64,000 nt of DNA from assembly GCA_009809945.1 (NCBI GenBank), contig WTPW01000089.1, positions 568,323-632,322 of the forward strand, read 5' to 3'. Made by a program: the position numbers and the translations under genes. Under the pieces are notes generated by a model, which was not told the DNA's origin, did no database searches, and saw only the letters and a list, made by a program, of their open reading frames with translations. Of this stretch, positions 33,000-43,758 are shown in pieces. This DNA comes from Gigaspora margarita (lineage: Eukaryota > Glomeromycota > Glomeromycetes > Diversisporales > Gigasporaceae). Numbering within the stretch: the first letter of the stretch is position 1; each line of letters opens with the position of its first letter.

Positions 33000-34225
33000 C
33001 GAATCTTTTTCTTTCATGCTTAGCTAGTGTATTAAAGCAATACCAGTAATGGAGATCTACAGTAGAAGCTAAAACTGATATAAAAGGTAAGTAACAGTTC
33101 TAGTTGTTTTTCTTTAGTTTTCTTTTAGATTTACTAACTTTTTTTTTGCAAGTTTGTGTACTGAAAATGGTGCTGGAATAGAAATTTGGGAACCAGAAAG
33201 ATAAGTACCAGTTTGCTCTTTTTTTCTTCGTTGATTTTTTTCTTATTGCTAGTTTTTTCTTCTTGTAGGTTCGTGCTTCGCTAGTTGAAAATGACGCCAG
33301 AAATGGAGATTCAGGAGGTACAAAAAGATAAGTACTGTTTGCTCTTTTGTTTCTTTGGTATTTTTTTTCTTTTGCTAACCTTTTCTTCTTGTAGATTCAC
33401 GTTTTACTAGTGTACTGAAAATGGTGCCAGAATGGTGATTTGGTAACTGGAACTGGTACAAAAAGATAAGTACCAGTTCTTGTTTTTTGTTTTTTTGTTT
33501 TTTTCGGTTATTTTGTCATTCTACTATGCTTTTCTTTCTTGTAGGTCTGTTTTGCTAGGTACAGAAATAGCATCAGGAATGGAGATTCAGGAACTGGAAC
33601 TGGTACAAAAAGATAAGTACTAGTTCTTGTTTTTTGTTCTTTTGTTTTTCAGCTATTTTTTCATTCTACTACCCTTTTCTTTCTTGTAGGTTATGTTTCG
33701 CCTGGGGTACCAGAATAGTGTCGGAAATGAAGATTCAGGAATAGAACTAGTACAGAAATATAAGTACTAGCTCTTGTTTTTCATTCTTTCATTTTTTTAG
33801 TTATTTTTTCATTCTACTACCCTTTCTTTCTTGTAGGTTCATGTTTAGCTAGTGTTCTGAAATGGAGATTTGGGAACCGGAACTGGTACAGAAGATAAGT
33901 ACCAGTTCTTTCTTTTATTTCATCAGTGATTTTTTTCATTCAGGTTTATGTTACATGGAATAGTACTAGAAATGAAGATTTGGAAACCGGAACTAGTACA
34001 AAAAGATAAGTACTAGTTTTTTTTGTTCTTTTTATTTTCGGTTTATTTTTTCATTTCACTAACAATTTTTTTTGTAGATTCGTGTTTTGCTAGAATAATA
34101 AATTGGCACCTAAAATAGAGATTCGGGAACTAGAACTGGTTGAGAAGGTAAGTGCCAGTTTTTTTTGTTCTTTCGTTTTTTTAATTATTTTTTCATTCTA
34201 CTACTCTTACTTTCTTGTAGGTTCG
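33000..34225 (+). repeat. Tandem array of micro-exon/intron-like units
   Basis: Nine or ten units of 110-145 bp. Each has an exon-like block of 58-72 bp (consensus GTTCGTGTTTTGCTAGTGTA... GGAACTGGTACAAAAAG), then RTAAGTACC, a T-rich stretch, a branch-like CTAAC or CTACTAC, and TTTCTTTCTTGTAG. The first and last units have GTAAGT donors (33087, 34147), while the seven or so between have ATAAGT. A 72-bp consensus block is open in one frame (LKMVPEMEIREPELVQK). Most individual blocks are damaged, so translation is doubtful. The frame 32647-33027 just upstream is T-rich low-complexity sequence. Confidence 0.75.
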
Positions 34226-34229
34226 TGTT

Positions 34230-34445
34230 TCATGAATTGACGGTGTGTTTGTACATGAATTATAGCATTCTTACGGTATTCTTGTACGCGTTCTTGTAGT
34301 AAAGCGATGGCATTCTTGTAAAATTTGATAATGTTCTTGTGGTGGTTTTGCAGCGTTCCTGTAGAATTCGATGACGTTCTTGTGGTGGTTATGTGGTGTT
34401 CTTGTAGAATTCAACAGTGTTCTTGTGGTGGGTTCTTGTAGTGAA
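34230..34445. repeat. Degenerate TTCTTGTGGTGG tandem repeat
   Basis: Units such as GTTCTTGTAGAATTCGATGA and CGTTCTTGTGGTGGTT alternate about six times directly after the micro-exon array. Confidence 0.7.
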
Positions 34446-34897
34446 TTGATGAAAATATAATATTGTAATAAAAAAAATTTTATGTTACTGATATATAGTA
34501 ATTATAGAATTATATAGTAATTATGTAATGTAAAAATATATAAAGTTTTTTAATAAATTAAAAATTTTTTAAATCGAATTTTTTTAATTATATATTTTTT
34601 ATTATTAAAAATATTAATTGTTTTTATATTGATTACAGATACATTTTGTATATTGATTATATATCGATTATTAACTATAATAGATATGTATCGATTATAA
34701 TCACTTTCAATATATGGGTTATATATCAATTAACCAGATATATATCGATTACTATCACTATCAATAGATCACGGCAGGGGTGTGTATAATCGATATATAT
34801 CCACATGGTTAGTAATCGATATATATCTATATATAAAATTTGCTAATGCAAATCACTATTGAAGTGACTCCGATAAGTATATATATATATTAACTTT

Positions 34898-35745
34898 ATT
34901 AATTAATAATTTGCCTATCAACTAGAGAGTAACGAAATATAGCATGCTTCAATCTAAAATTTTTTTCTTATTAAGTTAATGATATATGTTTACTAATTGA
35001 AAGTTGTAGAGCTCATCGAGATGCATCTAACAGTAGTTAGATTATCCAAATCGGCCCAGTGGATGGTGAGATATCATTGAAAATAATTGGCTAACTATAT
35101 AAAATCCTGTGATGCAAATTACATATGAAAATCACTATAGGTAAAATGTGGCGTGCTTCTATCTAAAAATTTTTTTACTAAGTTAATGATATATGTTTAC
35201 TAATTAAAAGTTGTAGAGCTCATTGAGACGCATCTAACAGTAATTAGATTATCCAAATCCAAATCAGCTTAGTAGATGGCAAAATATTATTTAAAAATGA
35301 TTGGCTATAAACAAATATTATTTATATAGAGATTTTATATAGTTGGCCAATTATTTTTCAACAATATCTCACTATCTACTGGGCCAGTTTGGATGATCTA
35401 ATCCCTGTTAGATGCATCTCAATGAGCTCTACACTTTCAATTAGTGAACATGTATTGTTAACTTAGTAAGAAATAAATTTTAGATGGAAGAACTCCACAT
35501 TTCGCCTATAGTAATTTTCATATGTAATCTGCATTATGGGATTTTATATAGTTGGCCAATCGTTTTTTGATGATATCTTACCATTCACTGGGCTGATTTG
35601 GATTATCTAATCACCGTTAGATGTGTCTTAACGACCCTAAAACTTTCAATTAGTGTACATGTATCATTAACTTCATAAGAAAAAAATTTTATATGGAAGC
35701 ATGTCATATTTCGTCACTCTTCAGTTAACAGGCAGATTATCAATT
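34898..35745. mobile_element. Element of four modules, two direct and two inverted
   Basis: Left ends AATAATTTGCCTATCAACT are mirrored at 35720-35740. Inside, a module of about 190 bp (AAAGTTGTAGAGCTCAT... CATCTAACAGTAGTTAGAT... AAATCGGCCCAGTGGATGG) occurs twice forward (near 35005 and 35205) and twice inverted (near 35380 and 35580). The same module forms part of the arms of 24967-25903. Non-coding. Confidence 0.85.
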
Positions 35746-35961
35746 AATATGCTTTTCTTTTTTTCATAAATTTTGTATTTTTTTATAAGATTCAGAAATA
35801 AGTGTTTTTGCAGATCTCAGATTTTTTTGTTAGGTTTAGAAGTGGGTATTTTTTATACTATTGTCATTCTGTTACAGATTCAGAATTTTTTTAATCATTT
35901 TTTTTTGATATCTTATATTTTTAACACTTTTTTTTAGTTTTTAGATTGTTGCTAGTACTGT

Positions 35962-36130
35962 AGAACCCGAAATATACATAGATAGGTCAGGTATGAGTTT
36001 GCTTATTTTTGAGGTTTTTTATACAGATCTTTTCCATTTATAGTAATTTTTTGCTTATTTTTGAAGTTTTTTCTGCAGATCCTTCCTTTTTTAGTAACCC
36101 TATAATTAACCTGACCTATTTCGGGGTCCT
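35962..36130. mobile_element. MITE family D, copy 1, 8-bp duplication
   Basis: Ends AGAACCCGAAATATACATAG and a mirrored TTTCGGGGTCCT; AGTACTGT lies at 35954-35961 and 36131-36138. The interior has two direct copies of TGCTTATTTTTGARGTTTTT with CAGATC. Near-identical copies lie at 60818-60997 (inverted) and 62224-62403. Confidence 0.95.
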
Positions 36131-36461
36131 AGTACTGTCATTGAGTTATTGTTGGTAGATTGAGCATGTAGTCTTCTTTGGTTTTATTAATATCATTATA
36201 AGTTTGGCATGTATTTGAAGTTGTGCAGATTATTATATAAATATACTTTTTATTTTATTTTTTTTATTTTTTTTATTTTTTTTTTTTACTCTTAAGCAGT
36301 CCCAGTAACTCTTTATTAAAATACGCAAGAATTTTTAGGAAAATAAATAGTGACTTCTAATACCGTGAGCCCTACATCATACTGATTCTATTTTTCAAGA
36401 ATGCAATATGCGACCTGCCATACTAGTTCAATACTACAAACTAGAAGTTTGAAACGTCAAA

Positions 36462-37105
36462 CTAAAGAGCATTGTCGAACAGTCTAATTTTAAAACCTTC
36501 TTCTTTAAGCTTCTCGAGTAAAAGAATTCTAGTAAAAAAACACAAATATATAGAAAATAAAAGGAAAAAATAAAAGAGGAATAGATATTACTACCTAAAT
36601 GAATACCAAAATCGAAACAAAATAAAATGAAAGGAAAGAAGAAAAAGGCAAAAATTAGACTGAACAACAGCACCAATTCACCTGGATCCAAATATAAAAA
36701 TTATATAATACTATTTGATAGATACCAAGTATTATATTTATAGCAAAAAATGTGTAAAAAAGCTGATAAAAGAAATAGGAAAAAAAAGAAAAAAAAACTA
36801 TGGCTAAAAGAATATTCTAGAAAGAAATTTCAATTCGTGTTTATCTTCAAACTATCCATGTCCTGAATTTTACTCGTGACTTGATCCAATTCGGAAGCCG
36901 CATTCCCAAAGTAGAAGAGTAAACAATGCCGATCTTTTGGAGGGGGTAAGCCAAAATGCCCACTTTTGTCAAAATTTCAAAAAGCCAAAGGAGCGGAAGA
37001 TGTCACTTGAAGCAAATTTAAAAAAAAGTATAGGAAGATAAAACTTATTTTTTTGTTGTTTCCCATTGTTTTACCACAATATTCTTTGTTGACAAAGACT
37101 ACCAT
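36462..37105 (-). CDS. Candidate spliced gene or recent pseudogene, unknown
   Basis: Minus-strand frame from ATG at 37105 reads MVVFVNKEYCGKTMGNNKK, meets one TGA (36977-36979), then continues in the same frame with FDKSGHFGLPPPKDRHCLLF and FGNAASELDQVTSKIQDMDS to a stop at 36830. Further on, after a TTTTTTTACTAG acceptor, 36528-36462 encodes ILLLEKLKEEGFKIRLFDNA and a stop. The segments have non-random, partly coiled-coil-like composition in otherwise low-complexity DNA. A GTAAAA inside the first segment and an intron covering the TGA are possible. I cannot fix the splice pattern. No recognised domain; it may instead be a decayed gene. Confidence 0.35.
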
Positions 37106-37372
37106 CGTCTTTACTAGAATTTCTTGTACCAAGGGCACCAACTGCTAGTTATTTTGCACAACCGACGCTTCTAGCTTGCATGCCGAATATAAAAGAAGAG
37201 TTCCCAGTGCAGCGGTTGACCTTTTTTTAAAAACCGTATATTGTGTTGACCTACAGTACTTTAAGTATCTGGCAACGCTCCAACAAAAAACTTTTTGTTT
37301 TTCTTCTGTTAGAAATTTGGTCCAAATGATCATCAAAAAGAGTTGCTTAATTTTTTTTATTAATAATATGTA

Positions 37373-38110
37373 ATAAATAATATAATTTGAGAATTTTTTT
37401 TATCATTAAAAAAACTTTTTTTGATAATTGAATTATCATGGAGTCATCATGGTGACAGGTTACTAAAAAATAATATCTATTTTTTTTTTAGCTATTATTT
37501 ATATATTTATTAATTTTTTAAAGACGATTACTATTTGTACACCATGTGTATGTACACATATATATTGATATCTTAAAATTCTGATTATATAATAGCTTTT
37601 GAGGCTTTACAAAAAATATTCCTTGCAAAATTTTAGTATAAACTATAACCTCCTCTAACCCTAAAGCTACCCTTACCCTAACCTTAAGCTATACTAATTT
37701 TTCATTTATAATTTATATATTAAGTAAATTTGTAAATCAATAAATTAGTATATGTGTATATATACCTAGTGCAAATTAAGTAATTTTCTTTTTTAAATCA
37801 TCAGTTTTATTTATTTTTTATATAATCACTTTATTTATTTTTTTTTATTTAAATTTTTTTTATTTTTATTAAATGATTTTTAAATTTTTTTAGTACTTTT
37901 TTTTATTTTTTTAGTTTTTTTTTCAACTTTATTTTTTAAACTAATCTTTTTTTGATAATTACTAGTTATACAAAATCAAGTTCAGAAATAAATTTTAATT
38001 TACTTTTTATACAGTACATATTAATTTTTTTTTATTGTCACTTCTAGTACTTGTCTTTATCAATAATATCATTTATTCTAGTGTTTTTTCTTTGTTTATA
38101 GCACTTGTCA
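37373..38110. other. T-rich spacer with telomere-like words
   Basis: CTAACCCTAAAGCTACCCTTA and ACCCTAACC occur near 37655-37690. No gene recognised. Confidence 0.5.
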
Positions 38111-38697
38111 TAAGGAAGAAAGGGGTATTCTGATGAAGTTAAAATATTTTGTTCGTATCCTGTGATATGTTGATTCAAATCAAACAATTTTAGTATCTTC
38201 TGATTCGTCTCATTAGGCTGAGTCTAACAAAACTAAAATTGTTTAATTCTGATCACTGGATCACAAATTATTTTAATTTAATTATTTTTTTTAAAAAAAT
38301 AAGAAAATTTTGGCCTTGGGGGTATTGTGACGAATTGTGAATACCTTGTGATCCTGTGATCAGACTGGATGAAATTTATATCATTCAATTCCTCTCAATG
38401 AGAGGAATCTAATGGTACAAATTTCATCTGCTTTTGATCAGTATTCAGAGGTTCCTGTTTCGTTATAATACCTTTAGTTATAGTATTTTATATAAAAGAG
38501 GTATTGTGACGAATTGGTATATTTTCTCCGGTATTTAATAACAATGTGATCAGAACTGAGTGAAATTTATACTATTCAATTCTTCTTACTCAGGGGAATT
38601 GAATGATATAAATTTCATCTGGATCTAATCATAGAATCACAAAATATCCCAATTCGTCACAATACCCCTCTTCGTCAGAATACCCCTTTCTCCCTTA
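38111..38697. mobile_element. Cluster of three nested family-A foldback MITEs
   Basis: Outer ends TAAGGAAGAAAGGGGTATTC and GAATACCCCTTTCTCCCTTA are inverted. Inside, three foldbacks (about 38111-38290, 38317-38473, 38498-38670) share GGTATTGTGACGAATTG, TGATCCTGTGATCAGA and GATGAAATTTATA...ATTCAATTC blocks. Confidence 0.85.
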
Positions 38698-39116
38698 TAG
38701 ATTTTTAGTTCATAGTGGGGCTTCAGATTTTTGGATAAGTATGCAGATTTTTTTCTTTGTCTGTAAACTTTTCGTTTATTAATATTCTTTTTTCTTTAAT
38801 ATAGATATTATTTTTTTCGTAATTCAGTAATGTTAGATTAGCAGATATTTGTTTAAGTTAGGTATGTCTTGTTAGAGTTAAACATGTTTCTTGTTTACTT
38901 TGTACTTGTTTTTTAAGCATTTAGATACTTTTCTTTGTGGGTTCTCATTCTATTTCAGTGCTTTTGTATCTTAGTGCTTTTGTTACTTCTTTCATTTAGT
39001 CTGCTAGATGGAACTCTTTCTGTTATTAATATTCCTATTTCTTTTTTGATATGTATTAGGCTTTGAATTTCATTTTTTTTGTTTGGTTTTTTTTAACTTA
39101 TCAATAACTTTTTCTT

Positions 39117-39209
39117 TGTATAGTGTCTCTATAGTATTTGTACAATAGCATTTGTATGGTGTCTCTATAGTATTTGTATAGTATTTCCATAGTGTTTGTA
39201 TGGTATCTT
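39117..39209. repeat. GTATTTGTATAGTGTCT satellite, left part
   Basis: About 22-bp degenerate units GTATTTGTATAGTGTCTCTA. The same satellite resumes at 41275, on the other side of the 2-kb element, which suggests the element split it. Confidence 0.8.
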
Positions 39210-39210
39210 T

Positions 39211-41272
39211 ATCCCTTAAACTATATTCCAGGCAAATTTGCCTGGAATTTTTAGACATATTTACAATTTTTTAAATAAAATAAAAGTCTATTAAGAATAT
39301 GAGGTATACTTTATTTATAGAATATTTTTTTTAAAATATATTTTATAAACTTTATTATAAAAATTTTTTAAAATTATTAATAAACTTTAAAGTAATAAAA
39401 TTTGAAGTTTTTAATTTAAAATTTTTGCTATAAAGCTTTTCTTTAGATTTTCTTAAATTTTATATGTTCTCATCTATAAAAAAATTTTTTACTTCTAATT
39501 AAAGTCCTAATTTTTACAAGTAAATCACAAAAGTTGCAATAATTAAAGTTGTAATCCTTTTTATAAACTACAATATTGTATTAGAACAGGGAGCTAGAGC
39601 TAATATTTATAGAGTTCGCCAAGAATAAGTAAATAATTTTTTTGACTAATAAATTTTTTAAAATTTATCTATTTTTAGCTTATAAGCAATTTAAACTTTT
39701 TTTTTAGATTATAACTAATTTTCACCCTAGGTGATATCACCTATGTCGAGTGAAGATCGTCATTGTTTATATGATCATGGGATATAAATAGTGATCATCA
39801 ACTGATTTAATCAGTCGATTTTTTTTTTATGTTAAACTAGTTACTAACGTTATTCTTTTTTTCTTTTTTTTTTAGTTTTAAGTTGTCATCATTACCATAA
39901 CTGTCACTTGAATTCGGTGTCATCGTCGTTATAGGTGCAGTTGCTTAGATTTGGTCATATCATTTTGGCTTTGTTGTTGGCGCCGAAGTGATTTGGGTGT
40001 CATCGTTGTTGTTAGCCTAGACGTTGCTACTAGATAATGCTGCTTCTTGCTGGTAAAGCTGTTTCTAGTATGCACTTGGTTTTACTGTTGACGCGTTATT
40101 ATGCTTGGGTTAAGGGTATTTGTTAGACTTGTTGTTTAGGTATTTTGGACTTGAAATTACTGGAATGTATAATTTCATCTACTTATTGTTCTTGTTTTTT
40201 TTTGTTTTAAACATGTTACTAACGCTTCTTTCTTTTTTTAGGACGTTTGTGAGATTTTTGGGATTCAAAATGTATGATTATTACTGGGACGTATGATTTA
40301 CCTGCTTATTGTTCTTGCTTTTTGGTTTTGAGCGCGTTACTAATGCTTCTTTCTTTTTTTTTAGGACGTTTTTGACCCTTTTTCGGGAAGTATAATTTTA
40401 TTCAGTTTGTTTGTTTTGGTTTTTGAGTGTACTGTATTACGAACGTCTTTTTTTTTTTAGGTGTTGCAATTTTCGTAATATTTTTGTTATTACCTTTTGC
40501 GGAATAGTAGTTATTGGTGCTGACATTATTGGAGATGCGAAATAACTTTGTCATTCGTGTTCACCGTTGTAATTGTTGAAAGAGTCTTGTATTCTGTTGC
40601 ATTCATTGTTGTTCGTTATTATACTAGTGTTAGATAGTTGGTTTGTGTTAAGTCGTTGATACCATCATTTTAACTTTATCACTAGTGTATTAAACTTTGT
40701 TGAGTCGTTAGGTTAGGGTTAGGGCATGTTAGAGATAGTTGTGGTTGTATCGAATATTTAGGAATGAGAGCGAAGCGGAGGCGACAGTCGAAGCGAAGCA
40801 ACTACAGGATGAGCGAAGTGAGCCCTGTCTGTGTTGCTGAGTGTAAATGAAGCAACACAAGCTGTACTGACATAAATTATATAGTTGATAAATAGTTCAA
40901 CATGTATTATATATTTGCGTGCAGCTAATAAAATTGTTAAAATCGTATTACTTAACTGAAAATTATTGCATTAGTAAAATAAATTAACGCTGTAATACAT
41001 ATGTCATGCCGATCACATGATTCTGCTGCAGGCTTCCGACTGACTTCCGACCTGATTTCTGAACTAGGTGATGTCACCTAGGGTGAAAGTTAGCAACATT
41101 CTTTTTTTTATAATATAAAATTAAATACTACTATAATATAATCCTTATTTTCAAATATTTTTAAAAAAAATTTTAATTAAATATTTTAAGTTTTAAAAAA
41201 TATAGATCATTAGTATATTTATAGCAATTTTTCAGGCAAATTTGTCTGGAATTGCTTACGGTTTAAGGGTTA
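39211..41272. mobile_element. TIR element interrupting a satellite
   Basis: Ends CCCTTAAAC and GTTTAAGGG are inverted. Just inside each end sits ATTCCAGGCAAATTTGCCTG, a palindrome exact at the left and nearly so at the right (41232-41256). A second inverted pair lies within: TTTCACCCTAGGTGATATCA (39720) and its partner near 41065-41085, suggesting a nested element of about 1.37 kb (39714-41092). That inner part carries an intron-bearing plus-strand coding remnant. Confidence 0.75.
39840..40560 (+). pseudogene. Decayed multi-intron gene of Gly/Ile/Val repeats
   Basis: At least three splice-acceptor-like signals have a branch site and pyrimidine tract: TTACTAACGCTTC...TTTTTTAG (40209-40240), TTACTAATGCTTC...TTTAG (40329-40362), and a weaker one near 40430-40460. 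The exon-like pieces after them begin GGACGTTT or GTGTTGC. The last one reads VITFCGIVVIGADIIGDAK and a stop, clearly like the repeats of the 42995-43758 gene. Earlier exon-like DNA (39876-40030) has the same Val/Ile/Gly codon texture but contains stops. Probably a dead relative of the 42995-43758 gene. Confidence 0.5.
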
Positions 41273-41566
41273 GTATTTGTATAGTGTTTTTATAGCATTT
41301 GTATAGTATCTTCATAGTGTTTGTACAGAGTCTCTACAGTATTTGTATAGTGTCTTTATGGTATTAATATAGCATTTGCATAGTGTTTTCATAGTGTTTG
41401 TTAGTGTCTTCACTTTATTTGTACAGTGTCTTCACAGTATTTGTATAGTATCTGTATAATGTTTCTACAATATTTGTATAGTGTCTTTACTGCATTTGTA
41501 CAGTGTCTTTACGGCATTTGTATGTTGTTTCTATGACATTGTATAGTATCTTTATGGTGTTTATTG

Positions 41567-41833
41567 GGTCTGTATTATTTTACTAACAATCACTTCACCA
41601 ACATAACATTTCACTAACAAATATTCACTAACAAGTTTTTTTTTAAAAAGCACACTAACTTTAACCCTAATTTTACCCTGACCCTACCCTGACTCTAACA
41701 ACAATGACCAAAATTACTTTGTCAGTGAAATAAGCTTCAGTGAAATAAACTAACAGTAAAATAAACTTGTCAGAGAATAATTGTCAGTAAAATGTTATGT
41801 CAGTAAAGTGATTGTCAGCAAAATAATTGCCAC
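41567..41833. mobile_element. MITE of the TTTCACYGACA family, copy 2
   Basis: TATTTTACTAACAATCACTT on the left is mirrored by AAGTGATTGTCAGCAAAATA on the right. Interior ACAATGACCAAAATTACTTT matches the 21412-21603 copy. Telomere-like CCCTAA/CCCTGA words lie at 41665-41695. Confidence 0.85.
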
Positions 41834-41989
41834 TCGTGTTTATTTGGCATTTCTACGGTGTTCATTTTGTATTTCTATGCCATTTGTTTAGTATCTCTAT
41901 AGCATTTGTGTAATGTGCAGTAGTGTTTTTATGAGGTTTGTGTAATGGTGTCTTTAAGGCATTTATATAGTATTTGTATAGTATCTTAT

Positions 41990-42133
41990 TAGTATTGGCC
42001 AATATGAACATCTTGACATATTAAAAATAATATGAACAAATATAGGCATAGTAATTTATGGACATAGACATATAGGTTTGAACATAGTCCAAATTTTTTA
42101 AAAAATATGGACATATACCAAGTGCCAACACTA
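41990..42133. mobile_element. hAT-like MITE, second copy of the 6379 family
   Basis: About 144 bp, closely matching 6379-6522 end to end (TAGTATTGGCC ... GTGCCAACACTA). The flanks TATCTTAT and ATCTTTAT are similar but not identical, and both derive from the satellite. Confidence 0.9.
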
Positions 42134-42483
42134 ATCTTTATAGTATTTGTATGGTATCTAAGACATTTTTGTAGTGTCTTTTGTGATATGTTTTGTAGTT
42201 TTTTTTTAATAAAAATATATTATTTTTTATTATTTTTGTAAAATTTATAATTGACCAATATTATATATTTGTAATAAATTAAATTATTAAAATATATGAA
42301 TATTCGAATATATTCTTTTAGGGAGCTTTTAGGCATCTCCCGCAAGAGATATATCTCCCTGCGGGAGATATATCTCCCAACTAATCAAAACCTGCAAATA
42401 TTACATGACATGAATTCTGAAGTACTATGCGAACCAGGCATATTTGTACCACTTGGACCTTTATTTCACTGATCAAACTTCGG

Positions 42484-42850
42484 ACAAAAATTCGTCTACA
42501 CAATCAAATTCAATCGCGTGTAATGAATTAAAAAAAATAAAAAAGACGTAATTAAAGCAAAATATAATGAATAACAAAATCGTACCAAAACTTTATTTAA
42601 CACAAAAATTTGTTTGCATGATCAAATTCGATCGCGTATAATGAATAACGAATTAAAAAAAAATAAAAAAAGACATAATAAAAGCAAAACATAATAAATA
42701 ACAAAATCATACCAAAACTTTATTTAAAACAAAAATTCATCTGCACGATCAAATTCAATTGCGTGTAATGAATAACGAATTAAAAAAAATAAAAAAAGAC
42801 GTAATAAAAGCAAAACGTAACAAATAACAAAATTGTACCAAAACTTTATT
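42484..42850. repeat. Three direct repeats of about 120 bp
   Basis: Units start at 42484, 42602 and 42729 with ACAAAAATTCGTCTGCACGA-like sequence and end in GTACCAAAACTTTATTTAAA. They are highly similar by eye, with poly(A) tracts in the middle. Confidence 0.85.
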
Positions 42851-42994
42851 TAAAAAAAAAGCAATAGAAGCATAACATATGACAAATTGTATCACTGAAT
42901 TTATTTATAGAAAAAAAAAGCACCATCGCAAAACCAACAAGAACGAACAACAAATAGCACACAACGAAACGTCAACAGCACGATGAGGTCACAC

Positions 42995-43758
42995 TAAAAC
43001 AGCAACTCCAATAACTCCTATAATGACAGCTCCAATGGCGAAATCACATCTAAAAGAAGAAAAGCATTAGTAAAAATATATAAAAAAAAGAACAAAAACA
43101 AATTAACGATCCCAAAATGAAAGCGTACTCAAAATGGTAACTCCAATGGCTTTAGTAATACCGGTTCCAATAGCAAAATCGCACCTGAAAGAAAAGAAGG
43201 TTAGTACCTAAATATATAAAAAAATCAAAAAAAATCAAAAAAACAGCGATCCCAAGCTGAAAAACTTACCCGAAAACGGTGATTCTAATAACTCCAGTAA
43301 TGATGGTTCCAATATCTGAAAGAAGAGAAATATATATATATATAAAAAAATTAACGCCCAAAACAAAAAATGTACCTGAAAATGATGTCCCAATAGCTTC
43401 ACTAATGCTGACTCCAATGGCGAAATCGCACCTGAAAAAAGAGAAGCATTAGTACCTAAATAAGAAAAAAAAATAAGAAAAAAAGAGACAAAAAAACAAA
43501 GTAGCGACCCCAAGACGAAAATTTATCCGAAAACAGTAACACCAATAACTCTAGTAATAACTGGAAGAAAAGAGAAGCATCAGTATATATAAGAAAAAAA
43601 AGAAGACCCCAAGACGAAAAACTTACTCAAAAACAGTGCCTCTAGTAACAACGGCTCTAACAGCACTTGCAATGACACTTGAAACAACTCCAACAACAAC
43701 AACGGTGACGACACCAACGATGATACCAATGATGGCAACAAAACTGGAAAACGGCAAA
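42995..43758 (-). CDS. Candidate gene of micro-exons, hydrophobic Gly repeats
   Basis: Six exon-like blocks alternate with 60-85 bp introns: 43627-43758, 43528-43560, 43376-43431, 43270-43315, 43129-43184 and 42995-43049. Signals are canonical for fungi: donors GTAAGT (43626, 43269) and GTACRY, branch GGTACTAACC (near 43197-43206), acceptors TTTCAG or TTTTAG. Joining blocks 1, 3, 4 and 5 keeps one frame: SFVAIIGIIVGVVTVVVVGV early, then CDFAIGVSISEAIGTSFS, IGTIITGVIRITVF and CDFAIGTGITKAIGVTIL. Block 2 would introduce a stop and lacks a GT donor, so it would have to be skipped. Block 6 ends the frame after about ten codons. The product would be strongly hydrophobic and Gly/Ile/Val-rich, probably membrane-embedded. 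The start codon is not found. Function unknown. Confidence 0.45.

Larger units (their letters stand above)
41275..42190. repeat. GTATTTGTATAGTGTCT satellite, right part
   Basis: Some thirty degenerate units of about 22 bp (TTTGTATAGTGTCTTTATAG-like). Interrupted by a MITE at 41567-41833 and by a hAT-like MITE at 41990-42133. Confidence 0.85.

Noticed and set aside
32647..33027. 126-codon plus frame rich in Phe, Ile, Leu and Tyr that resembles a membrane protein
   Set aside because: It is T-rich low-complexity DNA (TTTTATTTTT runs) next to satellites. Hydrophobicity follows from base composition, with no conserved motif.
34140..34160. U12-type AT-AC introns as explanation of the ATAAGT donors
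   Set aside because: U12 introns need an ATATCC-type donor and AC acceptor; here the acceptors are AG and the first and last donors are normal GTAAGT.
32230..35920. LTR retrotransposon bounded by the direct repeats 32230-32420 and 35800-35920
   Set aside because: No primer-binding site, polypurine tract, TG...CA ends or gag/pol frame between them. The repeats look like internal pieces of a T-rich family.
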